Source of the DNA: Bryobacteraceae bacterium
Lineage (GTDB): Bacteria; Acidobacteriota; Terriglobia; Bryobacterales; Bryobacteraceae
Direction of reading: 5' to 3'
DNA length: 64,000 nucleotides
Assembly: GCA_019752335.1 (NCBI GenBank)
Contig: JAIEMJ010000013.1
Location: 372,001-436,000, forward strand
The translations under genes were made by a program, and so were the position numbers. Positions 47,803 to 57,613 of this stretch are shown here, one piece after another. The notes under the pieces were generated by a model, which saw only the letters and a list, made by a program, of their open reading frames with translations, was not told the origin of the DNA and did not search any database. Each line of letters opens with the position of its first letter. The stretch's first letter is position 1.

Positions 47803-48657
47803 GTGCAGAAGATCAGACTATATTTCGTGGCCTGCTTGGCGATCGCCGCCGCCGCCCAGGGCCCACCGTCGCGTCCCACGGTGCCCGCCGTCAAGCCCCG
47901 GCCCACCGGCTTTCCCGAGCGCCCGCCGGCTGATCCCGCCATGGTCGAGCGAGGCAAGGCCGCCTACGGTGTCAACTGCACCTTCTGCCACGGCGCCGAC
48001 GCCCGAGGCGGCTCCGGTGGCCCCAATCTCATTCGTGCCGAACTCGTGATGAACGACAAAGACGGCGAACTCATCGGCCCCGTCATTCGCGAAGGTCGCG
48101 AAGGCATGCCCAAGTTCGATATGTCCCCGTCGCAGATCTCCGACATTGCCGCCTTCATCCATAGCTTCCGGGTCGGCGGCTACGACATCTCTCGCATGCC
48201 GCCGCCCAGTATCGTGGTCGGTGACGCGCAAGCCGGTCAAGCCTATTTCGCGAAGACCTGCGCCAAGTGCCATTCGGTAACCGGTACCGCCAAAGGCAGC
48301 CTCGCCGGTATCGCCTCCAAGGTGACGGACCCCAAAACCCTGCAGCAGACTTGGCTCATGCCCGGCTCCGGACGCTTCGGCTTCGGACCACAACAGGCCG
48401 CGCCCATCCGCGTCTCGCCCACCACCGTGACGGTAACGACGGCCGACGGAAAGAAGTTCGCAGGCCGCCTGATTCGCGTCGACGACTTCTTTGTCGCTCT
48501 CGCCGACGCCGACGGGAACCAGCGCACCTTCACCCGCAACGGCGATATCCCCAAGGTCGAAATCAACGACCCTCTCAAACCCCACAAGGACTTACTTGGC
48601 GGCTATCGCGACAAAGACATCCACGACGTAACCGCTTACTTGGTGACCATCAAATGA
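47803..48657 (+). CDS. Diheme cytochrome c with inserted beta-domain
   Basis: The product has 284 residues and a signal peptide (YFVACLAIAAAAQ). It starts with GTG at 47803, with AGGAG 7 bases upstream. Two heme sites are visible: CTFCH (59-63) and CAKCH (153-157). A beta-rich stretch (VTVTTADGKKFAGRLIRVDD) separates the second heme from its C-terminal helix (DIHDVTAYL). It should carry electrons from the PQQ enzymes to a terminal oxidase. The next gene overlaps its stop (ATGA). Confidence 0.88.
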   Translation: MQKIRLYFVACLAIAAAAQGPPSRPTVPAVKPRPTGFPERPPADPAMVERGKAAYGVNCTFCHGADARGGSGGPNLIRAELVMNDKDGELIGPVIREGREGMPKFDMSPSQISDIAAFIHSFRVGGYDISRMPPPSIVVGDAQAGQAYFAKTCAKCHSVTGTAKGSLAGIASKVTDPKTLQQTWLMPGSGRFGFGPQQAAPIRVSPTTVTVTTADGKKFAGRLIRVDDFFVALADADGNQRTFTRNGDIPKVEINDPLKPHKDLLGGYRDKDIHDVTAYLVTIK

Positions 48658-50315
48658 AACACCTTTTCTTGCTCTTCCCGATTCTCTTAAGCGCGCAAGC
48701 GCTCGATCCGGCCCTGTTGACCAAGCCACTCGCCAACGACTGGCCCACTTACTCCGGTGACTACTCTGGCCAACGCTACAGCCGCCTCACGCAGATCAAT
48801 CAGACGAACGTCAAGAACCTCACCCTCGCCTGGACTACGCGCGTCAGCAATGGCCCCAGCGCCGCCGGCGGTGGCCGCTTCGGCGGCGGGCCACCGCTCA
48901 TTGTCGGTGGCGAAGGTACCGGCGAACTTACGGGCGGCTTTGGCGGCGGTACCAATATTCGAGCTTCCATCCTGCAGGTGGAGGGCATTCTCTATTTCTC
49001 CACCCCCGACAACGCCTGGGCCGTCGACGCTCGTGACGGCCGCGTGCTCTGGCACTACTACTGGAAGACCAAAGGCGGCACCCACATCGGCAACCGCGGC
49101 TTGGGTATGTGGGGTAAGTGGCTTTATATGGAGACGCCGGATGACTATTTAGTCTGCCTCGACGCCGCCACCGGCAAAGAACGCTGGCACAAGCCCATCG
49201 CGGACTTCAATCGCCAGTACTTCTCCACCATGGCGCCCATCGTGATCGGCAACCACGTGATCGTCGGCACCGGCAATGACCTCGACGCACCGGGCTATGT
49301 CCAGGCTCGTGATCCCGAAACCGGCGATGTCCAATGGACTTTCTACACCACACCCCAGAAAAAAGGCGACCCTGGCTTAGAGACTTGGGGGACCCTGGAA
49401 GGCGCCAAGCTCGGCGCGGGCAACGTTTGGATACCGGGCTCGTATGACCCCGAAACCAAGCTCTATATCTTCGGCACCGGTAATCCGTCGCCCTCTTACA
49501 CGAATCCGAAGAGCCGCGATGGCGACAATCTCTATACCTGCTCCTTGGTCGCCATCCACGTCGACACCGGCAAGATGGCTTGGTACTACCAAATGAATCC
49601 GCACGACACCCATGACTGGGACTCGAGCGAAACTCCGATTCTGGTCGATGGCGAATTCAAGGGCAAAATGCGCAAAATGGTCCTGCACGCGGATCGCAAT
49701 GGCTACTTCTACGTCGTCGACCGTCTCACCGGTGAGCACTTACTCACGAGCAAATTCTCCGACACCGTCAACTGGGTAAAGTCCATCAACGCCAAAGGCC
49801 AAACCATCCGCGACCCCGCAAAGGACTCCATCATTGCCGGCTCTCTAGTCTCGCCGAATAACTACGGCGCCACCAACTGGCCTCCGGCTGCCTATTCGCC
49901 GGACACCGGGCTCTTTTACGTACCCCAGAGCGACACCTACGCCATGTACTACCTCACCGAAACCGATCCGCGCGGCGCGATGGGCTTGGGCGGCAAGGAT
50001 GAGCAGATGGTGGCTTCACTGGGAAGCTACCTCACGGCAATTGACTACAAGACCGGCAAGATCGCTTGGCGGCATCGCTATCCCGGCACCGGCGGCTTTG
50101 GCGGGGGCAACGGTATCCTTACCACTGCCAGTAAACTCGTCTTCGCCGGCGACATGAGCGGTAACATCGTTGCTTACGACGGGGCCAATGGCAAAATCCT
50201 CTGGCACTCGCGGCCAGGCGCGATTTCGAATGCGCCGCAAACTTACATGCTGGATGGCCACCAGTACCTGCTGGTCGCCGCCGGCGACGCGCTCTTCGCC
50301 TACTACTTACAATGA
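48654..50315 (+). CDS. PQQ-dependent alcohol dehydrogenase (quinoprotein)
   Basis: The product has 553 residues and a signal peptide (KHLFLLFPILLSAQA). It is an eight-bladed propeller that oxidises an alcohol or aldehyde with PQQ in the periplasm. Landmarks are WPTYSGDYSGQRYSRL, DARDGRVLWHYYWKTK and the catalytic segment NPHDTHDWDSSE, with Asp321 and a second Asp323. This Asp-x-Asp pair is typical of lanthanide-dependent enzymes. A glycine-rich insert (RFGGGPPLIVGGEG) near residue 80 is unusual. The gene starts in the stop of the cytochrome gene. Confidence 0.9.
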   Translation: MKHLFLLFPILLSAQALDPALLTKPLANDWPTYSGDYSGQRYSRLTQINQTNVKNLTLAWTTRVSNGPSAAGGGRFGGGPPLIVGGEGTGELTGGFGGGTNIRASILQVEGILYFSTPDNAWAVDARDGRVLWHYYWKTKGGTHIGNRGLGMWGKWLYMETPDDYLVCLDAATGKERWHKPIADFNRQYFSTMAPIVIGNHVIVGTGNDLDAPGYVQARDPETGDVQWTFYTTPQKKGDPGLETWGTLEGAKLGAGNVWIPGSYDPETKLYIFGTGNPSPSYTNPKSRDGDNLYTCSLVAIHVDTGKMAWYYQMNPHDTHDWDSSETPILVDGEFKGKMRKMVLHADRNGYFYVVDRLTGEHLLTSKFSDTVNWVKSINAKGQTIRDPAKDSIIAGSLVSPNNYGATNWPPAAYSPDTGLFYVPQSDTYAMYYLTETDPRGAMGLGGKDEQMVASLGSYLTAIDYKTGKIAWRHRYPGTGGFGGGNGILTTASKLVFAGDMSGNIVAYDGANGKILWHSRPGAISNAPQTYMLDGHQYLLVAAGDALFAYYLQ

Positions 50316-51082
50316 ACGCTATGCTTACCTGGATACTGCTCCTCGCTCAAGTGGGTCCGCCGGACTTTAGCAAGAGCAATTTAATGAAGGACCCCGCCAG
50401 CGTAGAAGCCGGCCGCCGCCTCTTCGCCAGCGCTTGTTCCGGCTGCCATGGTCCGGGCGGAGAAGGTGGCCGCGGACCGAATCTCATGTCCGGCCGCCAG
50501 GTGCGGCGCTCCGACGACGCCACGCTTTTCAACTCGGTGAAAAACGGCTTGCCCGGTACCGATATGCCACCCACCAAATTGCCGGACGAACAGGTGTGGC
50601 AGTTAATCGCTTTCCTGCGTGCCCTCAACGCACCCGCCTACGAAGTAATCGTCAGCGGCAATGAAGCGGCGGGCCGCGAGATTTTTCTCGGCAAAGGCGG
50701 CTGCATGAAATGCCACGCCGTCAGTGGCCAAGGGGGCTCCTTGGGCCCGGACTTGACCAACCTGGGTGGCTCTCGTCCCTTGAACCAAATCCGCGAGGCC
50801 GTTCTGGAGCCGAACAAGCGTCTGGCTGAGGGTTATCAACCAGCCGTATTGCACCTCAAGTCCGGCAAGACACTCACAGGCGTTCTGCGCGACTACACCA
50901 ACTACACCTTTACCCTCGTCGATAACGCGGGCAGTCTCTATCTCCTGCGCGACAGCGAAGTGGCCGACCGTCAGATCACTCAAAAGAGTCCCATGCCGTC
51001 CTACCAGGACAAGTTAACCAAACAAGAGCAGCAGGACTTAATCAAATACCTCAGCCGCCTATCTGCCAGGAGCACAGAATGA
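50312..51082 (+). CDS. Second diheme cytochrome c with inserted beta-domain
   Basis: The product has 256 residues. Heme sites are CSGCH (42-46) and CMKCH (131-135). After the second heme comes a beta segment (LKSGKTLTGVLRDYTNYTF) and a final cytochrome helix (EQQDLIKYLSRL), the same layout as the cytochrome at 47803. The start overlaps the upstream stop (ATGA), and the next gene overlaps its own stop the same way. Confidence 0.88.
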   Translation: MNAMLTWILLLAQVGPPDFSKSNLMKDPASVEAGRRLFASACSGCHGPGGEGGRGPNLMSGRQVRRSDDATLFNSVKNGLPGTDMPPTKLPDEQVWQLIAFLRALNAPAYEVIVSGNEAAGREIFLGKGGCMKCHAVSGQGGSLGPDLTNLGGSRPLNQIREAVLEPNKRLAEGYQPAVLHLKSGKTLTGVLRDYTNYTFTLVDNAGSLYLLRDSEVADRQITQKSPMPSYQDKLTKQEQQDLIKYLSRLSARSTE

Positions 51083-52659
51083 GATTCGGAATATGGATGA
51101 CCCTCCTGGCGGCCACGTCCGTCGCCCAGGTGAAGTACGAGGATATTCTCCAGGGCCCCAATCAGCATTGGCTCACTTACGCCGGCAGTTACTCCGGCCA
51201 GCGGCACTCTCCGCTCAGCCAGATCAACGCGGCGAACGCCCGTAACCTGACTACCAAGTGGGTCTATCACGTTCCCGACGCCAAGAAGCTCGAAGCGACC
51301 CCCATCGTCTACGACGGGATCCTCTACGTGACGAACTCTAACCAGCTCCACGCGCTTGACGCGCGCACAGGGCGCAGGATCTGGGTCTACCGCGACGAAC
51401 AAGCCGAAGGCCAGCGAGTGAATCGCGGTGCCGCGATCCTAGGCGACAGAGTCTATCTGGTGACTACGGACTGCCACTTAGTCGCCCTGCACCGCAAAAC
51501 AGGTGCGATTCTCTGGCACAAGAAATATGCCGATACCAAGGACGGCTACTTCGCCACCATGGCGCCGTTTGCCGTGAAGGACAAAATCATCGTCGGCATG
51601 GGCGGCGGCGACTCCGGCGCCCGCGGCTTCCTCGCCGCCATGTCCGCCACCACGGGCGAAGAGGTCTGGCGCCTGTGGACCATTCCGGGCAAGGGTGAGC
51701 CCGGCTCCGAAACCTGGTCCAGGGAGTTCTCCCTCAAGTGGGGAGGCGCAGGCACCTGGCTTTCGGGCACTTACGATCCGGCCTTGAACTTACTCTATTG
51801 GACCACCGGAAACCCGTGGCCAGACTTCTACGGCGGCGACCGCGCGGGGGCTAATCTATATTCAGACTCCCTCATCGCTGTCGACGCAGACACCGGCAAG
51901 CTCAAGTGGTATTTCCAGTTCACCCCCCATGACACCCACGATTGGGACGCCCAATCCTGGCCCGTGTTAGTCGACTTAGTCTACGAAGGCAAGCCCCGCA
52001 AGTTAGTCCTGCATCCCAATCGCAATGGATTTCTGTACATGCTAGACCGGGTCACCGGCCAATTCTTGAAGGCCACCCAGTTCGTGGACAAACTGGATTG
52101 GGCCACCGGTATCGATGCCCAAGGCCGCCCCGTGCTCGTTCCTGGCAAGGACCCCACGCCCGGCGGCACACGGGCCTGCCCCGCCGTGCGCGGCGCCGCC
52201 AACTGGATGTCACCCTCGTTTAATCCCGCCACCGGACTTCTCTATCTACCAACGCTTGAGCAGTGCGATATCTACTTCAGTTCCACCAAAGAGCCCAAGC
52301 CCATGATCGGCTTCGCGGGCACCGGCGGCGAAAGTATTCCCGCCGAGCCCGGCAAGTTCATGCTCCGGGCGATCGACCCTTGCACCGGCAGGCGCGTCTG
52401 GGAGTATGGCTTACCGGGCCCGGCCACGGCCTGGGCCGGCACCGTCTCCACGGCAGGCAATGTCGTCTTCTTCGGCGACGACAACGGCCAGTTAGTCGCC
52501 GCCGATGCGCGCACCGGAAAACACCTCTGGCACTTCGGCACTTCGCAGAACATTACCGCTTCCCCGATCACCTATTCAGTCGACGGTAAGCAGTACGTCG
52601 CCATCTGCTCCGCCAGCGACGTCTTTGCTTTCGGCCTCTTCGAGCCGGCGGTAGAGTAA
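51079..52659 (+). CDS. Second PQQ-dependent dehydrogenase (quinoprotein)
   Basis: The product has 526 residues and is a paralogue of the enzyme at 48654. Landmarks are WLTYAGSYSGQRHSPLSQIN, HALDARTGRRIWVYR and TPHDTHDWDAQSWPV, with Asp288 and Asp290. It lacks the glycine-rich insert of the first copy. The short N-terminus (RFGIWMTLLAATSVAQ) is a signal peptide. The two enzymes probably accept different alcohols. The next gene begins directly after its stop codon. Confidence 0.9.
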   Translation: MRFGIWMTLLAATSVAQVKYEDILQGPNQHWLTYAGSYSGQRHSPLSQINAANARNLTTKWVYHVPDAKKLEATPIVYDGILYVTNSNQLHALDARTGRRIWVYRDEQAEGQRVNRGAAILGDRVYLVTTDCHLVALHRKTGAILWHKKYADTKDGYFATMAPFAVKDKIIVGMGGGDSGARGFLAAMSATTGEEVWRLWTIPGKGEPGSETWSREFSLKWGGAGTWLSGTYDPALNLLYWTTGNPWPDFYGGDRAGANLYSDSLIAVDADTGKLKWYFQFTPHDTHDWDAQSWPVLVDLVYEGKPRKLVLHPNRNGFLYMLDRVTGQFLKATQFVDKLDWATGIDAQGRPVLVPGKDPTPGGTRACPAVRGAANWMSPSFNPATGLLYLPTLEQCDIYFSSTKEPKPMIGFAGTGGESIPAEPGKFMLRAIDPCTGRRVWEYGLPGPATAWAGTVSTAGNVVFFGDDNGQLVAADARTGKHLWHFGTSQNITASPITYSVDGKQYVAICSASDVFAFGLFEPAVE

Positions 52660-53649
52660 GTGCGCTCGCGGCTCGCGGTCTGGCTGATGCTCAGCCTGCT
52701 CCCCGCTTCAGCCTATTCCGCGGTTCGCCGCCGCCGTCCGCCCGCCCATTCAGTTTCCACCAGCACTTCCTTGCGGAAACGGCTCCATGTGAATAACCTG
52801 ATCACGGAGTCAGGTACCGCCGAGTTGGAGACGGGAGGCAACGTTTCGGTAATTGGCGATCTCACCGGCGGCTTTACCTTGCCCACCGTACTGAAATTTA
52901 CGCCCACGCGGACGAACACCGAATTCAGCGTGGGCTTCGACGGCTTAGCCAGCGACGTGAGTAGCCAGAACCACCGGGTTACCCAGTTTAGTGACCGGGT
53001 TACCTTGGCGGCAACCCACGAATTTCCTGCCTGGCACGGCCTTTCGCTGGCCGGCGGACCCCAGGCCTCGTACTTCACGCACAATGGGAATGGCGCCCGC
53101 TTGGGTGGAGTGGCATTGGCTCGCGGCAACTATCGCGGCTTCGACGGCGGAGTCTCCGCACTCTGGACGCAAGCGACTCACGCTACGCCGGCCAATCCAA
53201 CCCGCCTCCTGGACCTGGGCGCCGGGTTGGGCCACAAGCTAAGCCCCCGCCTCACAGCGCACGTCAATTATCTATACGAAAAGGCCACCACCTACTCACC
53301 GCAGCATTCCCTGAACGAAGGAGTGGAGTTCCAGCTAACTCCGAAATTCGCGCTCGATGTCACCGTCCAACAAATTGGGTTGGGCGGCACCGTGGACTAC
53401 GAGGCCGTCATCGGATTAACCGCGAACCTCGGCCGGCCTGGCAGTTGGCTGGTGCGCCGCCATTCAGTTGCTGGCAGAATGGAAGAGCCATGCGGCTTAC
53501 ATTCCTCATCACTCTCTTTGCTGCCACCTTGGCCGCGGCCGATCCGCCGCGGCGAATCACCGAGACGGACCTCTACCAGTTCACCTGGGTCGCTGATCCG
53601 CAGATCTCGCCCGATGGACAACGCGTCGTCTATACGCGCGTCACCGTGA
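52660..53649 (+). CDS. Predicted outer-membrane beta-barrel protein, overlapping the next gene
   Basis: The product has 329 residues, with a GTG start immediately after the stop of the PQQ gene. It opens with a signal ([18 protein letters not shown]), followed by barrel-like strands ([47 protein letters not shown]). The barrel seems complete by about residue 265. The last 60 or so residues are rich in Ser and Pro and lie in a second frame over the start of the S9 peptidase gene (160 bp overlap), so the natural stop may have been lost. Confidence 0.65.
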   Translation: MRSRLAVWLMLSLLPASAYSAVRRRRPPAHSVSTSTSLRKRLHVNNLITESGTAELETGGNVSVIGDLTGGFTLPTVLKFTPTRTNTEFSVGFDGLASDVSSQNHRVTQFSDRVTLAATHEFPAWHGLSLAGGPQASYFTHNGNGARLGGVALARGNYRGFDGGVSALWTQATHATPANPTRLLDLGAGLGHKLSPRLTAHVNYLYEKATTYSPQHSLNEGVEFQLTPKFALDVTVQQIGLGGTVDYEAVIGLTANLGRPGSWLVRRHSVAGRMEEPCGLHSSSLSLLPPWPRPIRRGESPRRTSTSSPGSLIRRSRPMDNASSIRASP

Positions 53650-55583
53650 ACAAGAAGCACGACAACTACGAAACCGCTTTGTGGATCATTCCCTCGGCGG
53701 GCGGCGCCCCGCGCCAATTAACCGCCGGGCCGCGCGACGCCTCGGCCCGTTGGTCGCCCGATGGCAAGACGCTCGCCTTTGTGCGCTCCACGGAGACGTC
53801 TGGCCAGATTCACCTACTCTCTTTGGAAGGTGGCGAGGCTCGCCCACTAACCGGCATCCCCAAGGGTGCAAGTTCGCCGGTTTGGTCGCCGGACGGCAGG
53901 CTAATCGTCTTCTCCTCGACGGCGATTGATGCGGACTTCGACCCGAAACAGCCCGAAGAAAAGAGCGACGTCAAAGTGATCACCCGCGCCGCTTACCGCA
54001 ACAACGGCACCGGCTACTCCGATCCCGAACGCCGTCCGCATCTTTGGGTGGTGGACGTGCCCACCGTGCCCGCTGGAGTCGCGAAGGCGCGGCAGCTCAC
54101 AAAGGGCGAGTTCAGTGAGAGCGGCGCGCTATGGTCGCGAGATTCGGCGAGAGTTTTCTTTACCTCGAATCGCGTGCTCGAGCCTTACTACGAGTCGCCC
54201 GACGCGGATCTGTACGTCGTGGACGCCAAAGGCGGCGACATCGCCAAGGTCACTTCCATCGACGGAGCCATCAGTAGCCTGTCGCTGAACCCCGCGGGAA
54301 ACCGCATCGCCTTTACTGGCGCCATCAACCGTTTGGGCAACGCACCTCAGCGCTCCTACAGCCAGACGGATTTGTTTTTCAGCGACACCGCCCCGGGGTC
54401 CACGGCCAAGAACCTCACCACCGGCTACGACTTCGACATCGCCGCCAGCATCGGTGGTGACCAGGCGCCGCCGCGCGGCGGCGAGTCCGCCAAGTCTCTC
54501 TGGAGCGCCGACGGCCGCTTCGTCTTCGTGGTGGGAGCCGAAGAGGGCCGCGCAAACCTAAAGCGCGTCGACGTCGAGACGGGCCGCGTCACCGCTCTTA
54601 CCGAAGGCAATCACGCCCTCTCCTCCTTTACCGCTACGCCGGACGGCAACCAGATCGTAGCCTTGATCTCTACGCCGACCAGCATTGGCGAGCTGTTCAT
54701 CATCGACGGCGCCACCGGTAAGCTCAAGCAACTTACGCAGAGTAACCAGGAGTTATTCTCGAAACTACAACTTACTCATCCCGAAACCATCTGGTACAAA
54801 AGCTTCGACGGCAAGCGCATTCAAGCCTGGGTGCAGCGGCCTCCGGATTTCCAGGAAGGCAAGAAGTACCCGCTCATTCTGAATATCCACGGCGGACCAC
54901 ACGCGGCGTATGGCTTCACCTTTGACCACGAATTCCAGTGGATGGCCGCCAAGGGCTACATCGTGCTGTACCCGAACCCGCGCGGCAGCACCACCTACGG
55001 CCAGGATTTCGGCAATGTCATCCAGTATCATTATCCCGGCGATGACCACTTAGACCTGATGGCCGGCGTGGACGAACTGATCAAGCGCGGTTGGGTGGAT
55101 CCTGACCGGCTCGGCGTTACGGGTGGCAGCGGTGGCGGCGTCTTGACCAACTGGGCGATCGGCCACACGGACCGCTTCAAGGCCGCCGTCTCCCAGCGCT
55201 CCATTGCCGACTGGACCTCTTTCTGGTACACAGCAGACTTTACGCAATTCACCTCTTCTTGGTTTCGCGGCGCGCCCTGGGAAAGCCAGGCTGACTTTCA
55301 GGAGCGCTCACCCATCACCCACATCCGCAAGATCAATACCCCGTTGATGCTGATTGAAGGCGAAGCCGACTTACGCACGCCCCCGGCCGCCGGCGGCGAG
55401 CAAATGTTTCGGGCCCTCAAATACTTGAGGAAACCCGTAGTGATGGTACGCTTTCCCGGCGAGTCGCATGAACTCTCGCGGTCCGGAAAACCCGTCCACC
55501 GCGTCGAGCGCTTGCAGCACATAGTCGCCTGGTTCGACAAGTATTTACTCGGCCAGGAAATTCATACTTACGACGTGCGTTAG
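53490..55583 (+). CDS. S9 family (prolyl oligopeptidase-like) peptidase
   Basis: The product has 697 residues from the ATG at 53490, which gives a signal peptide ([16 protein letters not shown]). The N-terminal half is a beta-propeller with PD40-type repeats ([45 protein letters not shown]). The C-terminal half is an alpha/beta hydrolase: Ser in [13 protein letters not shown], Asp in [12 protein letters not shown] and His in [12 protein letters not shown]. It probably cuts short peptides in the periplasm. Confidence 0.93.
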   Translation: MRLTFLITLFAATLAAADPPRRITETDLYQFTWVADPQISPDGQRVVYTRVTVNKKHDNYETALWIIPSAGGAPRQLTAGPRDASARWSPDGKTLAFVRSTETSGQIHLLSLEGGEARPLTGIPKGASSPVWSPDGRLIVFSSTAIDADFDPKQPEEKSDVKVITRAAYRNNGTGYSDPERRPHLWVVDVPTVPAGVAKARQLTKGEFSESGALWSRDSARVFFTSNRVLEPYYESPDADLYVVDAKGGDIAKVTSIDGAISSLSLNPAGNRIAFTGAINRLGNAPQRSYSQTDLFFSDTAPGSTAKNLTTGYDFDIAASIGGDQAPPRGGESAKSLWSADGRFVFVVGAEEGRANLKRVDVETGRVTALTEGNHALSSFTATPDGNQIVALISTPTSIGELFIIDGATGKLKQLTQSNQELFSKLQLTHPETIWYKSFDGKRIQAWVQRPPDFQEGKKYPLILNIHGGPHAAYGFTFDHEFQWMAAKGYIVLYPNPRGSTTYGQDFGNVIQYHYPGDDHLDLMAGVDELIKRGWVDPDRLGVTGGSGGGVLTNWAIGHTDRFKAAVSQRSIADWTSFWYTADFTQFTSSWFRGAPWESQADFQERSPITHIRKINTPLMLIEGEADLRTPPAAGGEQMFRALKYLRKPVVMVRFPGESHELSRSGKPVHRVERLQHIVAWFDKYLLGQEIHTYDVR

Positions 55584-56713
55584 TTTACCGTCTTCATTCC
55601 CAGTTGCACCGAAGCAATGGGGGTAAAGATACCCGAACGCATATCGCGCTGCACGCCGGCCCGCAGGCTGACCGTAACTTGATTAGACAGGCGCGCGGCG
55701 ACCTCCCCCTTGTACGCCCAGAGGTTCTCGGCGTAGGGGCGCCCCACCGAAAGCCGCTCAACTACGGCCGACGTCACCAGCCACTCGCGCCAGTAGCGGA
55801 AAGCCTGTAAGTAACTCGCATGCTGGCCGAAGTGAACGGTTTGCAGTAATCGCCGCTGCGTGAAGTCGTGCTCAGCCAGCACGCCCCAGGCGCCGAAACC
55901 CAGGCGTGTATAGACACCGGTCATCGCGCGACGGCCAAGTTGATCCTCTCCGCGCAAGGCATTCACGCCGACGATCGTCTTGCCCTTGCCGAGTAAGTCG
56001 ATCTCCGCCAGCACCCCGCCGCCACTCTCCCGCGCCTGGCGCAATTCACGGTAACTCGGCGCGAACGCAAACGGCGTTACCAACCAGCGCTTACCCCAGA
56101 AGAAGGCCTTCGCCTGCGTGTTGACATCGTAGAAACCGAGCCGGTTGCGCGCCTTGATATAGGTAGTCTGGTCCGGAATGATGAGCCCCTGCGGCAACAC
56201 GTCGCGGCCAAAGCCAAACTCCACACCTTCCTTCGGCCGGTAGTTCAACATCGCGGACGCGACGAATACGCCGCCGGGATTCACCGCCGGATCATAGGGC
56301 TTGGCCCGGCGCAACGACGGCATCGGCTCCCCGCTCACGATTGCCGAGGCGCGAAAACCTTTGCCCAGCATCGTGACGTTGCGATAGAAGAAGCGGCTGC
56401 GGTTCACGCCGGTCATTGGGCCCCGCGGCACCGCGTTGATCTGTTCCGCGGTAAGCACTCGCAAGTCCTGTTCCACGCGCCCTCCGGCGCGGAGGAACTC
56501 CGCTAGGCGGAGAGAACTCGGCTTGTACTCCTCCGAACGCCAACTTTGCGCGGCGTCGATGCCTTTGCCATAGTGATTGAGCAGTCCGCCGCCCTGCGGC
56601 GTCACGTGACACGAGACGCAGTTGGGATATCCCAGCCGGATCATGTTCGGCAGCGCGAACACCGGCAGGGCGGCCAACACGAAGACCAATGGCCGCACCT
56701 TAGCGCGCGCCAC
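55580..56713 (-). CDS. Monoheme cytochrome c fused to a predicted outer-membrane barrel
   Basis: The product has 377 residues. After a signal ([15 protein letters not shown]) comes a single heme site CVSCH (32-36), followed by about 330 residues with barrel-like strands ([32 protein letters not shown]) and no further heme. It could pass electrons across the outer membrane or anchor a cytochrome there. The 3' end overlaps the convergent S9 peptidase gene by 4 bp. Confidence 0.7.
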   Translation of the reverse strand: MARAKVRPLVFVLAALPVFALPNMIRLGYPNCVSCHVTPQGGGLLNHYGKGIDAAQSWRSEEYKPSSLRLAEFLRAGGRVEQDLRVLTAEQINAVPRGPMTGVNRSRFFYRNVTMLGKGFRASAIVSGEPMPSLRRAKPYDPAVNPGGVFVASAMLNYRPKEGVEFGFGRDVLPQGLIIPDQTTYIKARNRLGFYDVNTQAKAFFWGKRWLVTPFAFAPSYRELRQARESGGGVLAEIDLLGKGKTIVGVNALRGEDQLGRRAMTGVYTRLGFGAWGVLAEHDFTQRRLLQTVHFGQHASYLQAFRYWREWLVTSAVVERLSVGRPYAENLWAYKGEVAARLSNQVTVSLRAGVQRDMRSGIFTPIASVQLGMKTVN

Positions 56714-57335
56714 CCTTGCCGTGGTTGCTCTGGCTCACCTGCTGCAATTCACGCGCCAGAAACTCGAGCTTCAATTGCACGTCGTCCACCACGCAGACGC
56801 CGAGTTGGCAAGGCGGCTCAATGCCGAAAGAGGTGAGTTTCAACTTACCCTCGCCGCTTACCTTGTAGGTGCCTTGCCCCGCTTGCTTCACCTTCAGCGC
56901 CATCGCAAATGGCTTCGCGATACCCCGCAAGCTGAAGCTACCCTGCACTTGGCAGGTGCTCTCTTTGGCCGCGTCCGGCGGCGGGCACTGTAGCTTCGCT
57001 GCCGTGAACTTCAGTTCAGGCAGGCTCTGCCCCACCGCGAAAATCTTGTCCCGCATATGCTGGTCCCGCAGCGACATTCCCGTAGAGAGGCTCTTGGGGT
57101 CCAACCGGGCTTCCAACTCTTCCACCGTCAACTGCGTCCCGCTGGAAGTTGCTTGCACTTGCCCGGACAACGCCTTCGACTCCCCATGAATGCTGATCGC
57201 GCCCAGGTTCGTACTGGCAATGAACTTCACCGTGCCGTTGGCCGCCTCAAAGGAGCGCGGGCCGTCGGCGGCGTGTAAAGCGAAAGTCGCCAGCAGGACA
57301 CCCAATGACTGTCTGGTAGCACCAATGTTGAACAT
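56700..57335 (-). CDS. YceI-family periplasmic protein
   Basis: The product has 211 residues and a signal peptide (GVLLATFALHAADGP). The YceI lipocalin-like fold is shown by VKFIASTNLGAISIHGES, the LSTGMSLRDQHMRDKIF segment and GEGKLKLTSFGIEPP. Four cysteines (CPPPDAAKESTC and CQLGVC) are additional. YceI proteins bind isoprenoid lipids. The ATG at 57335 is chosen because GAGGGA lies about 8 bases upstream. The next gene on this strand overlaps its end by 14 bp. Confidence 0.88.
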   Translation of the reverse strand: MFNIGATRQSLGVLLATFALHAADGPRSFEAANGTVKFIASTNLGAISIHGESKALSGQVQATSSGTQLTVEELEARLDPKSLSTGMSLRDQHMRDKIFAVGQSLPELKFTAAKLQCPPPDAAKESTCQVQGSFSLRGIAKPFAMALKVKQAGQGTYKVSGEGKLKLTSFGIEPPCQLGVCVVDDVQLKLEFLARELQQVSQSNHGKGGAR

Positions 57336-57613
57336 GACTGTTTCCCTCATCGTTTTTGATTTGCCATCCGTCGCGGCGCGGCGAGGACAGTGATCCCAGC
57401 TTAGAGCTATTTTTCCAGAAAACAAGCCTTCGGGGTGCATTTTTACACGTGTCTCAGTAAATCCCATCTTTGTTACATTCGTAACTAAGTAACCCGGCCC
57501 GGGCAGCCAAAGAATTTGCATTAAGTTTAGAAATCGAGCCTGAAATGGGGCTAAGGAAACACCTCACTTTGGGGGTCGGTGTTACAGGTCGATCCTTAGG
57601 TAAATTGGAAGCT
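57336..57613. other. Divergent intergenic region, 278 bp
   Basis: This region separates the YceI gene from the DUF5990 gene. It should hold both promoters. The part near 57400-57560 has a lower GC content than its surroundings. I see no clear repeat, operator or small gene in it. Confidence 0.4.

Noticed and set aside
48654-52659. Methanol dehydrogenase cluster (xoxF or mxaF)
   Set aside because: The catalytic loop fits lanthanide-type quinoproteins, but no mxaG/xoxG, mxaJ/xoxJ or C1-pathway genes are nearby. The paired cytochrome layout is that of acidobacterial alcohol dehydrogenases of unknown substrate.
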